Shown: piece by piece, positions 37,123-47,500 of the stretch | Layout: each line of letters begins with the position of its first letter | Numbering within the stretch: position 1 is the stretch's first letter | From: Aurantiochytrium sp. KH105 | Lineage: Eukaryota > Sar > Bigyra > Thraustochytrida > Thraustochytriidae | Direction: 5' to 3' | NCBI GenBank assembly: GCA_003116975.1 | Contig: BGKB01000163.1 | Coordinates: forward strand, 94,545-158,544 | Length of the DNA stretch: 64,000 bases | Translations under genes and position numbers: made by a program | The notes under the pieces: model-generated | Seen by the model: only the letters and a program-made list of their open reading frames with translations | Told to the model about the DNA's origin: nothing | The model's database searches: none

Positions 37123-38805
37123 TCATGCCGCATCATCACCAAACATTTGCTGGAAAATGATAAAAGAGAGCGACAAGAAGCTCCAAAGAAGGACGATCCA
37201 AACGGCCCACTTGGACTGGAAGGGACTTTTGAAGGGATTCGCATCCTTGACCTTGGGGTCCAGCGCATCTACACGATTGCGCGCCGCAACAACGAGCCAG
37301 CACGGAAAGAGAAACTCGAGGGCCAAACCAGCATAGCTGCCGGTAAACTCAACAATGAGACTCACGTCGTGGATACAAAAGGCGACAATCACTGGAGGCA
37401 CAGACACGAGCAGCGAGTACACAAGCCTCCTCTTTTCGCTCGAGATTGCACTTGTCTCGCCACCGCCACCAAAAACCCGCACGCGCACGAAATCAAACCA
37501 TGGCGTGAGATTGTTGCGCGTAGTAATGGCAATGAGGGGAAAGTTCGTAAAACATACAAAGACCGGCAGCAACGTGAGAAAGTCTCCAAAAAACGGGTTC
37601 GTGCCCGAGCTGAAATTGAGAATGTAGATCTTCTGGATTGCGCACGTGTACGTATCAGGTGTCTCCTTGCAAATAAACTCTTGGTAAGAAGCAAAGGCAA
37701 GAAACGCGGTCGCGCACAACACCATGTAGGTAATGAGAATAGCAACATAGTCGAGCGCCAAGATCTTCATGACACCTCGTCGCGCGACAGATTCGATGGG
37801 AAAGATAATAGACGGCAATGAATGGTGACACATGAACGAATACGTCGCAGCACCAAAGAGCTTCGGAAGCGCCTCGGGACGAAAACTTGGCAGGTCCACA
37901 TCGGGCTCGTCCCCGTCCACTGCGCCACGGCCCGAACTCACGTGCCTCTCGTATCGAATTGCCGCTAGCATGATCATGGAGACCAGAGCCACGTTTCGAT
38001 ATGTGCAGGTGAAGATTTGAAGGTGCTTGGTCTTTTGGAAGTTGAGGCAGGACAGGGGAACGACGACCATCGCAAAAAGCCCCAGCCATGCATTGTATGC
38101 ATATTCGCGATTCACTTCAATGGTCAATCCAAGACCGGGGATCTCGAACGAGTCACGCTTGCCGGGAAACAATGAGATCAGTGTCGTTGGCGTCGCTGAA
38201 GCGTAAATGGCGAGATCTCCATACAAGTAAACGGCCGTCACCGCCACCAAGACTTTGTACGCAGTCTCGCCCAAGAGAAGCTTGGCCATGTCGCCGAGCT
38301 CGAATTTGCGCCGTAGTTCGAAGGGCGTATCTTCGAGTCGCCTCGTGTACTCCTCCTCGTCGAGGGGGACGTGGGCCGTGCCCTTTGCTTCACCTGAGCT
38401 CGCCTCTTGGCCTGCTGCTTCTGCAGAAGAGGATATATCATACGAGAGAGCCCGGCCGCGTCGCTTCGGCCGCTCGCCGCGGCTCGTTCCGCTGGCGCTG
38501 GCGGTTGTCGGTGCTGCTGCTGCGGCTGTCTCGACCAGCTCGTACTTGTGGTCTTCATGGCGCTTGTCGATCCGAAGAAAGTCCACCGCGTTGGCAGCTG
38601 CCATGGCCTCCACCACAAAGGTCGCCGTCGCAAAGGACACCGAGCCCAGCACGCCCATGAACACGCTCGCCAGCGCATAGCCGGCTCCGTAAAAGACCGA
38701 CGGCAGCGTCAGCGCCCCGAAGCCCACCACCAGGTTGAACACGTACACGAACGCGAGCCCCGACGAGTACGTCGCGCCCTCCTCCGCCGCCGCCCCGCCC
38801 GCCAT
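37123..38805 (-). CDS. TMEM104: TMEM104-like amino acid/auxin permease-family transporter
   Basis: 560 aa from ATG 38805 (MAGGAAAEEGATYSSGLAF); the frame is open upstream to 39360, but that part has no transporter similarity. The N-terminus (YVFNLVVGFGALTLPSVFYG, then ATFVVEAMAAANA) closely matches TMEM104, including the unusual EAMAAANA block. About 10-11 hydrophobic segments follow, with family blocks VYLYGDLAIYASATPTTLIS, FGAATYSFMCHHSLPSIIFP, NFPLIAITTRNN and PPVIVAFCIHD. A hydrophilic cytosolic loop (about 85-165) is Ala- and Arg-rich. The family carries amino acids across lysosomal, vacuolar or plasma membranes; substrate and location are unknown here. Confidence 0.9.
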   Translation of the reverse strand: MAGGAAAEEGATYSSGLAFVYVFNLVVGFGALTLPSVFYGAGYALASVFMGVLGSVSFATATFVVEAMAAANAVDFLRIDKRHEDHKYELVETAAAAAPTTASASGTSRGERPKRRGRALSYDISSSAEAAGQEASSGEAKGTAHVPLDEEEYTRRLEDTPFELRRKFELGDMAKLLLGETAYKVLVAVTAVYLYGDLAIYASATPTTLISLFPGKRDSFEIPGLGLTIEVNREYAYNAWLGLFAMVVVPLSCLNFQKTKHLQIFTCTYRNVALVSMIMLAAIRYERHVSSGRGAVDGDEPDVDLPSFRPEALPKLFGAATYSFMCHHSLPSIIFPIESVARRGVMKILALDYVAILITYMVLCATAFLAFASYQEFICKETPDTYTCAIQKIYILNFSSGTNPFFGDFLTLLPVFVCFTNFPLIAITTRNNLTPWFDFVRVRVFGGGGETSAISSEKRRLVYSLLVSVPPVIVAFCIHDVSLIVEFTGSYAGLALEFLFPCWLVVAARNRVDALDPKVKDANPFKSPFQSKWAVWIVLLWSFLSLSFIIFQQMFGDDAA

Positions 38806-39668
38806 CCTCGCGCGCCTGCGTGCGAGCGTGCGCCGCCGCGCCAGCGAGCCGCCGCGACTCGGGTCTGCCTGCAGCCGTTCCCGGTGACGGTGTTCGCCTC
38901 GATCCACCTCGCCTGCTCGGCCCGGCTCGAAGGGTCGGTCGGTCGATCGGTCGACGCAAACCTGTGTGAAATGATCGACGCAGCACGCAGGGCACGGCGC
39001 GGGATGCGGAGACAGCAAACAGCGCGACTCGTCGCCGCTCGACGCACCGCCATCAATCGAGACTCGACGCGCCGCAAGCTCAAGCCCATCGCCCGCATCG
39101 CAGGAGCGCCTCGCGGGAGCGTCCCGATTGCATGCTAGAGAAGCCGCCGTTTGGGGCGGATGTGGGGCTCGCCATCGTACGAGCTGGGACCGGCAGGGGA
39201 AGAGACGCTTCAGGGTGGATGCGCGCAGGTATGACCTTGGCCACGACGACGACGACGCCCGTCGGTCGCTCTGAACCGCTGCGGGTCCGGCTCGGCTGCA
39301 GGCCGCTAGCTCTTCGTGTCTCTTGATCTGCACGCGAGGATAGTGAAGCGTGGGGCTCATGCGGCCTCCTTGGGCGGGCGGGGTGGGCTGGCCAGCTCAA
39401 GATGGGTTCGTCTTCGGAGCGCGCAGGGCGTTTTGATGTTTGTGGGGAGGAAGACGCCAAACAAGGCTGGCGCGGCGCACGTCGCCGTTAAGGCAAGTCT
39501 CGTCGCCGTCGTAACAAGCTTGGGCCTCGGGCTCTTTCTCGCTGACCTCGCCTCCGACAGCATCCTGCACAAACTGCGTGGAATTGTACTACGCATGTCA
39601 TAAGTTCTTAAGACGGATGCGTTCGGCTCCAGGACCCTATAAGTTGTGAGTGCATCAGCACATTCACA
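38806..39668. other. GC-rich upstream region of the transporter gene
   Basis: Expected to carry the promoter of the TMEM104-like gene. A small plus-strand frame with a hydrophobic segment (Met near 39436 to stop at 39603) could encode a short membrane peptide, but nothing else supports it. GTCGGTCGATCGGTCGA near 38936-38952 is a short tandem tract. Confidence 0.35.
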
Positions 39669-40208
39669 AACGAGGAGAAAATCAATGACCTCGCTGCTCG
39701 TGACAATCTCGTCACTACTGCTCTTAAAGACATGACAGGGCGGATACTTGCTCTCAAAAGAATACAGCAAGTTGATTCTCTGTCCGAACCCACTCGCGAA
39801 GTTTTGGCAGTGACAATGGGTTCTCGATTCTTGGTCAGTATGTTCATTGATAACGAAACGCAAAATCTACGTCGTGCCATCATAGTTTTAAAAAGGGCAT
39901 ACGGACTGGATTCAATTCGTCGCGCGCTCAAGAGTCACTTTATTGTTCGTGGTGGGTCTTTTGACGAAAGGATCCGAACCTGGAATGTTTAGTATGCTCT
40001 ACGCAGACACACAGACCCTGTGCGATTGGTCTCTGCATTAGGCGTCACAATCACTTGTGCATCTGACGATGGAGCTGTCAGGGTGTTAAATCTCGAAATC
40101 GGTGCGTTCCAGCGCAAACTGAATGGGACCAAGAAAGGGAAACTGATTCGCTCATTCTCATTTGCCTACCAGGCGAATCGCCCTTTTCGAGCTTGTCTGG
40201 GGTTCTGA
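39669..40208 (+). pseudogene. decayed WD40-repeat gene fragment
   Basis: One frame shows two WD40-like repeats: GSFDERIRTWNV, then (after an in-frame TAG at 39990) RRHTDPVRLVSALG and CASDDGAVRVLNLEIG. The second matches the WD40 consensus GHTDPV---SDDGTVRVWDLETG with the Trp-Asp lost. Upstream, EVLAVTMGSRFLVS looks like another worn blade. There is no credible start, and the fragment ends with a stop at 40206-40208. It looks like the remnant of a beta-propeller gene. The GC content is lower than in nearby genes, in line with neutral decay. Confidence 0.6.
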
Positions 40209-40550
40209 TTCTATATCTGTGGTCTTTCTTCGCGAAGCCATGTTTCATTGCCTCAACTTGGGCCTGGGTTTGCTATGGTAAAAGAATCTTGGCACAATTG
40301 GACCAACTAATAATCCTTTCTCATTCTCAAACACATCTTCGTTCGCTTAGCCTCCCGGCCGCCGCATTAGCGACAAAGATTGGCGGTGTGCCACCTTTTT
40401 ATGGCTTTGTGTTGCTGCTGCTGCTGCTGCAGCTGCTCGCTTTGTGAAATCCTAAAAATCCTAAAAAATAAATAAAAAATCCTTTTCTCCTTTTCCGTCG
40501 CCAAAGGTCGTCGTCGGGCTAGATCATAAATACTACACTGCGATCCTACC
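40209..40550. promoter_or_regulatory. TRAPPC5 upstream region
   Basis: A/T-rich, with (CTG)n at 40412-40437 and a CATAAATAC box about 25 bp before the TRAPPC5 start, suggesting a very short leader. Confidence 0.35.
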
Positions 40551-41183
40551 ATGGACATCGTCTCGCGGCCGCTGCCGCAGGGCTCGCGGCAGGTGAGCCG
40601 CAGTGCCTTCGCACTGCTCTTCGCCGAGGCCTTTCAGTACTGCCAGCAAAAGGTGGTGGACGCTCATGACCTCGAGGAGCGGTAAGTTTTGCATGCTTGC
40701 AAGATACCTTGCGGAGCGCGACGACTTGCAGCGAGCAAGCGCGCACTAACAGGACAAGGATGAGAGACGCACAGACTCAAAGAGCTTGGCCACAGCGTAG
40801 GCTGGCGCATGCTTAACTTGATTGTGGCAAGGGAACGCCCCAAGAAACGTGACACAACGCCCGTCGCCATCCTGCAGTTCATCACCTCAACTTGCTGGAA
40901 AGCATTCTACGACAAGGAAACAAAGTCACTTCAACGCAGCACTGCCAACGAAAACGAGTTCTTCATCCACGAGGACGATCCTGTACCAAGCCACTTTATT
41001 TCTATGCCTCGCGAGCTACAAGGAAGGCTCAACTGCGCTTCATTCAACGCAGGTCTCATCCGCGGCCTCCTACATGCAGCGCAATTCCCCGCCTCGGTCC
41101 GTGCCGTCTTTCTCAACAATGAAAAGAACACCGCTACGACCGTCTATGTTGTCAAATTCTTCGATAAATCATCAGCAAATTAG
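40551..41183 (+). CDS. TRAPPC5: TRAPP complex subunit TRAPPC5/Trs31 (two exons)
   Basis: Exon 1 40551-40681, intron 40682-40774 (93 nt, donor GTAAGT, branch-like CACTAAC near 40744, acceptor ACAG), exon 2 40775-41183. The spliced product is 179 aa, close to human TRAPPC5 (188). It belongs to the Bet3-fold group: residues RSAFALLFAEAFQYCQQKV, LKELGHSVGWRMLNLI, ILQFITSTCWKAFYDKETKS, DDPVPSHFISMPRELQ, LNCASFNAGLIRGLL and TTVYVVKFF follow the Trs31 pattern through to the end. It is a core part of the TRAPP tether and Rab1/Ypt1 exchange factor acting between ER and Golgi. A decayed tandem copy of exon 2 follows. Confidence 0.95.
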
Positions 41184-41200
41184 GCCCAAGTTCTATCATT

Positions 41201-41541
41201 GCCATGCTGCAATTCGTCACGTCGCCTTGCCCCAACCCTTTCAAAGACGAGACAGCCAGCTCGCTTCACAGCGCAGCACTATCAGCGAGAAGGGACCCTT
41301 TCTTTACGGGTCTTGATCTGTGTCACAAAGCTAATTCATGTGCATTGCCTCGCGAACTTTAAGCAAGACAATTTCTAAAAAATCAAATCAAGCAAGGCTC
41401 AATTGCAATTCGTTCGTCGCGGTCGTCGTCCACAATATCCGTTACATACCGCGCAATCTTCCGTCTCCGTTTAGGCCGCTATGCTCAATAGCGAGTTGAA
41501 CACCACCGTGACCGTTCAAGTTGTCAATATACTTTCTTCTT
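41201..41541 (+). pseudogene. decayed tandem duplicate of TRAPPC5 exon 2
   Basis: GCCATGCTGCAATTCGTCAC mirrors GCCATCCTGCAGTTCATCAC of TRAPPC5 (40866), and the order of similar words continues: ACGCAGCACT against GCGCAGCACTATC, TGCCTCGCGAGCT against TGCCTCGCGAACT, AAGGCTCAACTGC against AAGGCTCAATTGC, and GTTGTCAAATTCTTC against GTTGTCAATATACTT. Conceptual MLQFVTS, LPREL and TTVTVQVVNIL match TRAPPC5 ILQFITS, MPREL and TTVYVVKFF. Stops and shifts break the frame. The copy is offset about 335 bp from its source and ends just before the dynein 3' end. Confidence 0.75.
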
Positions 41542-41558
41542 CACAAAAGGTCATTCAC

Positions 41559-44500
41559 TCATTCTCCAATAAAGACGGCCACGCCCGCCGTGACGACGTG
41601 CCGCGCCGCTTTGATATCGAGCTCAAGTAAGAGGTGTTCGCGCTCCAGACTCGTATACAGCGGAATGCGCTGCTGATCTTCGCCATCATCGTCATCGTCA
41701 TTGCACTCGACGAACGAAACATGGCAGTCAGGTGCAGGAACGACCTCGGGCGCATCAGACGCAGGCTCTTGCAAGCGCTGGCTCGATGCGTCAAACAGCG
41801 CGCCTTGCACCAATAATCCTGTCAAGGTCACGACTGCGTTTTGCTGCGCCGCAAAAGAAGACTGCATGCGCAGACTGTCCATGGACACGCCGCGCTCGCG
41901 CGCTGTACGCTGCTGCAAAGCCTTCATGTACGTTCCTGGATGAAAGAGGTCTGAGAGGTCAACTTGCGTCTCTTGCGAAAGCGATCCCATCTTTCCAATC
42001 GCAGCATGCCGCGAAGCAACGGCGCGAAGCCACGCTCGCGCCGACGTGGGGCCATATGCCCACAGTGCCTCCCAGTCTGCGGGGACCTCATGCTGCAGCA
42101 GCGCTTGCGCATGCGCTTGAATCTGAGGCGTCAAGAGGCCCGTTCCGTCCAGAACCGCCGACAAATTGCGGATTGACGCGTTGACCTTGTTTACGATGGC
42201 CTGCGCGCGCTGCGTCTCTGTGCGTACGAACACCATGACCGGATCGCTCTCGCCGCCATCGCCCTGGTCATCCGGGCCCTTCGATTCTACTGTCTGGCGT
42301 GCCCGTGAGTCTCCACTTCGATGATGACGATCCCACAATGCAATCAGCGGTGCTAGCTTGCGACGCCATACCTGGCGATCAAAGCCGCCCGCAGCCGTCG
42401 CGTGGGCCGCAAGTGCCTTGAGCGAGGCGACCGTTGCGGCGCCACGTGCGCGCAGCACCGACCTTTCCACATTAGGGGCGAGCCCAAAAAGGCTGGGGGC
42501 ATCTGCATCGTCCAGATCGGCGATCCACGCCTCCTCGTCGCCTTCGGCTGGCATTGGCAGGGAATCGGTGAGCATCGTGCCCTCGAATTTATCGTCGCAA
42601 AAGTACTCCTTCAGGTACGCACGCAGGACGTTAAGGTCAAACGGGTTGTCCACGCGTCCACCATACACGGCGTTCTCCATGAGACCATGGATGTAAGACC
42701 AATCTGTTGGCTCTCCGTCTTCCGCCTCCTGATTTGCGATCACCCCTGCACCGCATCGCAAGTCACCCAAAGAGAACTCGTAAAACTTGGTCCAACCCTG
42801 TGGGATGTACGTGCGTCGTTCTTGCATCAGCGCATGGAGCCATGCAAGCAAGAATGAAAGGCGACCCGCACCGACGTGACCGTCCGCGTATGTGCGCTGC
42901 AAGTTGCGCTTCAGACCGGGCGGCGCCTCGAAGGTGGCCTTGACGCTCTGCTGTAGCAGCACGGGCGCAAAGCCGGTCGTCTCTTCGGTTGTGAGCCAGA
43001 GGCAAAACCTCTCGTGGACATTTTCCAGTCCATTCAATGTCTTTTCAAGCCGAGGCAGCCATCCGGTGACAAGATGCAAGTTCTTCAAGCACACCCAGTC
43101 GCCATTGCGGGCAGCGTCGCGAAGCAAAAGAATAGCGTCCTCCGTCTGCCCACCACCCATCGCCAGCTCATGGTAGTGATCAAGACCGACGCGTTGCTTT
43201 GCAAAAGTCTTGAGATCAGCTGTCGGGTCTGCACCTGCGGTAGCAATCAAAAGCACAGGGGCCTTGCCGCGTGTCGGATCGTCGGCCAGTGCCGCAATCG
43301 ATGCTTCTGCGCACGCCAATGCGTCGAGACCGAGTCCTTCGCAGCAGAAATGCGTCATCGCAGCCTCGAGACGATCGGGCCGCAGCGCTTGCGTTACGAG
43401 AACCCTTTGGAAGGCGCTCAATGCAACTCCGTCTTCGCGTGGAAACACCCGCTCGCACTCGGCGTGACGACCCCAACGCGCCCACGCATCTGCGTGCAGG
43501 TCAATGGACACCCGAGGCACTGACTCCCGCAGCGCACGCCATTCGCCTGCACGCTCTTGCGCGACCCATGAAGGCAAGGAACCGTCTGCATGCGAAGAAA
43601 CCTTGCCCTCGCCGCTATCTTCGTTGTCGTCCTCATCGCCGTGACGATTCTTTGATTCGCTGTCAGCGTCCGCTCCTGGTTGGGCGGCCTCACCAACAAA
43701 GAATTCCCATTCACCCCGCTGAAAAAGCTGCGGCCGCAGCGTGTGAACGAGGTGCATAGCGAACATAACTCGGTCTCCCTTGAAGAGTGCTCGAGAGCAA
43801 ACACCCAGAGCGCAACGCTCGAGGGCGCAAATGAGAGCCTGCATGCGGTCTTCAACCTTCGTTGCCTCGCTGTCACTACCAGCGCCTCCATTTTTAAGCA
43901 CATCCCGAAACATGCGCACGAACCACACAAGCGAGAACTGGTACATGTGGTTTACCTTGGCTAGTGCACCAAGACTAAAGAACACTTCTGCCCCAGCACG
44001 AGCAAACGCGCGATACTGCTCACGTTCTTCGTCGAGCTGTTGGGATACCTTGGCCGACGCCTCGAGACTGGTTCCAAGACTTGCGCTCTTTTCCTTTGTC
44101 TTTGTGAGCGTTTCGAGAAGGGTCTTGTTTTCCAAGAGATTGCCTTCGCTTGCTGCCAACGTGTCCAAAAGTTCGCGCTCGAGCGTCGAGAGTTGCACCT
44201 TTAGTTCCTCCTCCTCTCGCAGAACTTCCGACTTTTGCGCCTCCAGCTCTGGTTGCTCGTGTTCGACCGTCACACCCAGAAGCTGACCTTCCAGACCGGA
44301 ACGTGTCACGGTGAAGTTTACTTCGTTGACCAACGCTGCAGCATTGGGAGGTAGCATTGGCCGGGGCGTGCGCGTAACCAAGAGCAAGCGAAAACCTTCG
44401 TGATAATCCACGGTCTTCTCGCCAATCTGGACAACCCAGCGCGGGCCTTGCCGACGCAAGTCTCGACGAATCAATGGAAAGAGCAGTGGGTCAACACCGT

Positions 44501-47500
44501 CCACCTCAAGCACGACCAGCGTTTTGCCAAAGCGGACTGCCAGCTCCACCTGGTTCACAAAGCGGGCATCTTGCTGAGTCACCACCTCGCATGTTTCCAG
44601 ATTCGCCCGCACCCACCTGGTTGCAGCGCTCGCGGGGTCGACGATGAAGGGGCACCGCGATTGGCTGTGCAAAATGAGAATTGCATTTTCTACGCTGAGC
44701 AAGTCGCCGGGGAGACCCTGCTGCGACTTCCATACGAGCATTTCAGACTCCGAGCTCATCATTTGCAAAAAGTCGAACTCGTCCTCGTCCATCGCAAGAA
44801 GCTCACGCCACGTGCGCACCTTTTCCGCTCGCTCCTGCTCGGTCGCCTTGCCCAAATATGTGACAAATGCCGCCGACAAGAGGATACGCAGGGGAAGGCT
44901 ACCAATCATGCGCTTCAGCGTTTCAGCCTGTTCTGCCCAGCGCTCCTGCTCACCGCTCAACATGCCCAGCAGATGCTGCGCCTTGGCAAGCACCTCTTCC
45001 GTGTCTTGCAATTTGGCGTCAAGTTGCGCTGCCTCGCGCGTTGTTCGCTTAAAGTTATCCTGCAGCTCCTTGACGCGCTCGTCGATTTCGGCAAGCTCGT
45101 CCTCACAGGCTCCCATGCGCTGCTGCGCTGCCTCGAGAGCATGCGTGGCTTCAGATAGCTCTTCCTCGAGCGGCTTGATCTTGTCAAGAACCAGACTGTA
45201 TCGGACGTTTGCTTTGACCCAGGCTGCCATCGGAGCCGCGGCGACAGAGACGCGCTGGATCGCGGATCGCTCAAACGATGACCCCTTGCTTCGGAGCAAC
45301 TTCATCACTTGTGAGCGAATGTCAGCCGTGATGCGCTGCGTGTCAAAGTTGAGAATGTCTTCCTTCACGCCGCGATTGCCTAGGAATCGTTTGATGGACA
45401 TCCACGAGGTATCGCGGATGCCGAGCAGCATTAGCACCGCGCTCAGGACATCTCGAACGGGTTCTGGCGGGGTATTCAGACTTCGCAGCTCGTTCAAGTG
45501 CTCGGACTTGATCTGCCCCACAGCTTGCTTGGCGCTCTCTAGTACTGGCTGAATCTCGGACAGTTCCTCTTCAATCTTGCCTTTTCTCGCCAATGTTTCC
45601 TCCTCGGCACGTTTGAGATCCTCGGAAAGTGTCTCAGTCTCCTTTCTTGTCTTGCTTGCAAGCTGGAGGGCCTCAGTGATCTCGTCCATAGAGGCATCGG
45701 CAGCAGTCTGCTTTCGCTGCAACTCGACTCGCTGCGTCGCTGCGTCTGCACTCAAATCATCCACTGTTGTGGACGCCTCTTCGAGCTTGCTCAAGCCACC
45801 CAGGAACTGGGAGACCTTCTTCGTGATCGCCCCAGCCTTGTTCTCGTAGAGCTCGCGAAAGGTGTCCAGAAAGTAGACGTACTCGCGCGGCGTGGCGCCG
45901 TCCATGGACGCATGGACAGCCGCCGCGCCCCGTTCCAAACCGTCCACATCCCAGTCCTCTGGTGCGTCGTCGGGACCAAAGTATTGCGGCAACAGTCGTC
46001 GTGGGAAGTTCGATACCGTCTCACGTGACCACGTACCGAACCACAGCATCGTGCATCGCTTGTACAGGGCCGGGTTGCTTTCGCATCGAAGCAGAAAGGC
46101 TTCGTGACGAGGATCCATGGACACGCAAACATGCAAGTTGCGTTGTACGCGCCTCAAAAAGAACTCGTAGGGCGAGCGCACCTCCTCGGAAGTATCCTCT
46201 TGCATGGCTTCCCGAAGAGACTCCAGCAACGGGACGAGTTCCTCGTGCTTGTACAAGCCTGGAACCTCGCCGCTGCAGAGCAGTGAGTTGATAGTCTCCA
46301 GCACTTCTGATGCAAAAAAGTGATGGTCCTCGACGTAGAGCACCGTCTGCGTCCCTTCGACACCTGCGGACTCAATTGCGCGCTTCAGATCGCTTTGGAA
46401 TGCTTTGGCCTCCGGGACGCACGTCGGCGTCAAGAAGCGCATTTTGCGCATATGTGCCACGAGCATCACGGAGGTGCGCCTTCCAACGCCGCTACGACCA
46501 ACGAGCATGAGCGAGCCGGATGCCTCGCTGAGCACGCGATCGACGTGAGCGACATTTTGGAGCATTTCAGGGAAAAGTCGCAGATTCAGCTCCGACTCTT
46601 CGCGCTCGTACATCATGAGGCCGTGCTGCACCATTTCCTCAAAGTCCTCGAGACTCGTACGAACCATGGATCCAGCTTCTGCGTCATGCAAGGAGGAGAA
46701 CAACATGTCTCCATCGATACGATGTTGCCATTCCTTACGCATGATGTTGCCCAGGATCGACTCAAATGCCATGCGGGATGACTCGTCCACGAGGCGGTCG
46801 CTGAAGATCCGACGTGCCTCATAGGCGAAAACGTCCAAAAGCTCGGCGTCTTCGTACCGGAGCATGCCCAAGACCCATGCCGTGAGGTCACGAGGCGTAA
46901 ATTGGTAGTGTCGATGATCGTCGACCGAGAAGCGCTGCTTCACTTCGCGGTAGACGCCCACCATTGTCTCGGCAAGCTTGCGAAGGTTTGTGGTTGATCC
47001 ACTGTCCTCCAAGGCCGTCTCCAGGATTTGCGTGTAAACCGTGACGAGCTCGTCCGCGTCGGCATAGTCCACGTAGGCAATGCGCATAGCCGCTGTGAAG
47101 CGAGAGGAGAGCACATGACGACCCACCGTTGTCGGCGGATTCATGGACGCCACAATTTGCACACGCTCGAGACCGAGGAACTCCAAATTTTCGTCATAAA
47201 ACCCACGACTCGTGAGCAGCTGCTGTAAAAAGGCAATGAGCATGCACGTATCATAGGCATCGGGCTTGGGGAGGTTGATGTCCTTCAAGTATAGCACCAA
47301 ACGCTCCGCCTCACGCGGGCGGTACACGCGTCCTGTGTTTGTCGAGTAAAGCGAACACGCCTGTTGGATCTTTTGAATCACGTGAGCAGCAGTGGTTTGC
47401 GCATTGCAGTGAAGTGTAGTCACGGCAGCAGTTTTGCCCAGCGTTCGAAAACATTGAGTCAGCAACATTCCCTTGCCGCAGCCAGGCGGGCCAACAAGGA

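Noticed and set aside
37147-37821. 224-codon plus-strand frame inside the TMEM104-like gene
   Set aside because: Antisense shadow of a well-supported transporter.
39316-39603. Small plus-strand frame with one hydrophobic segment
   Set aside because: Only the last 56 codons look protein-like and nothing else supports expression.
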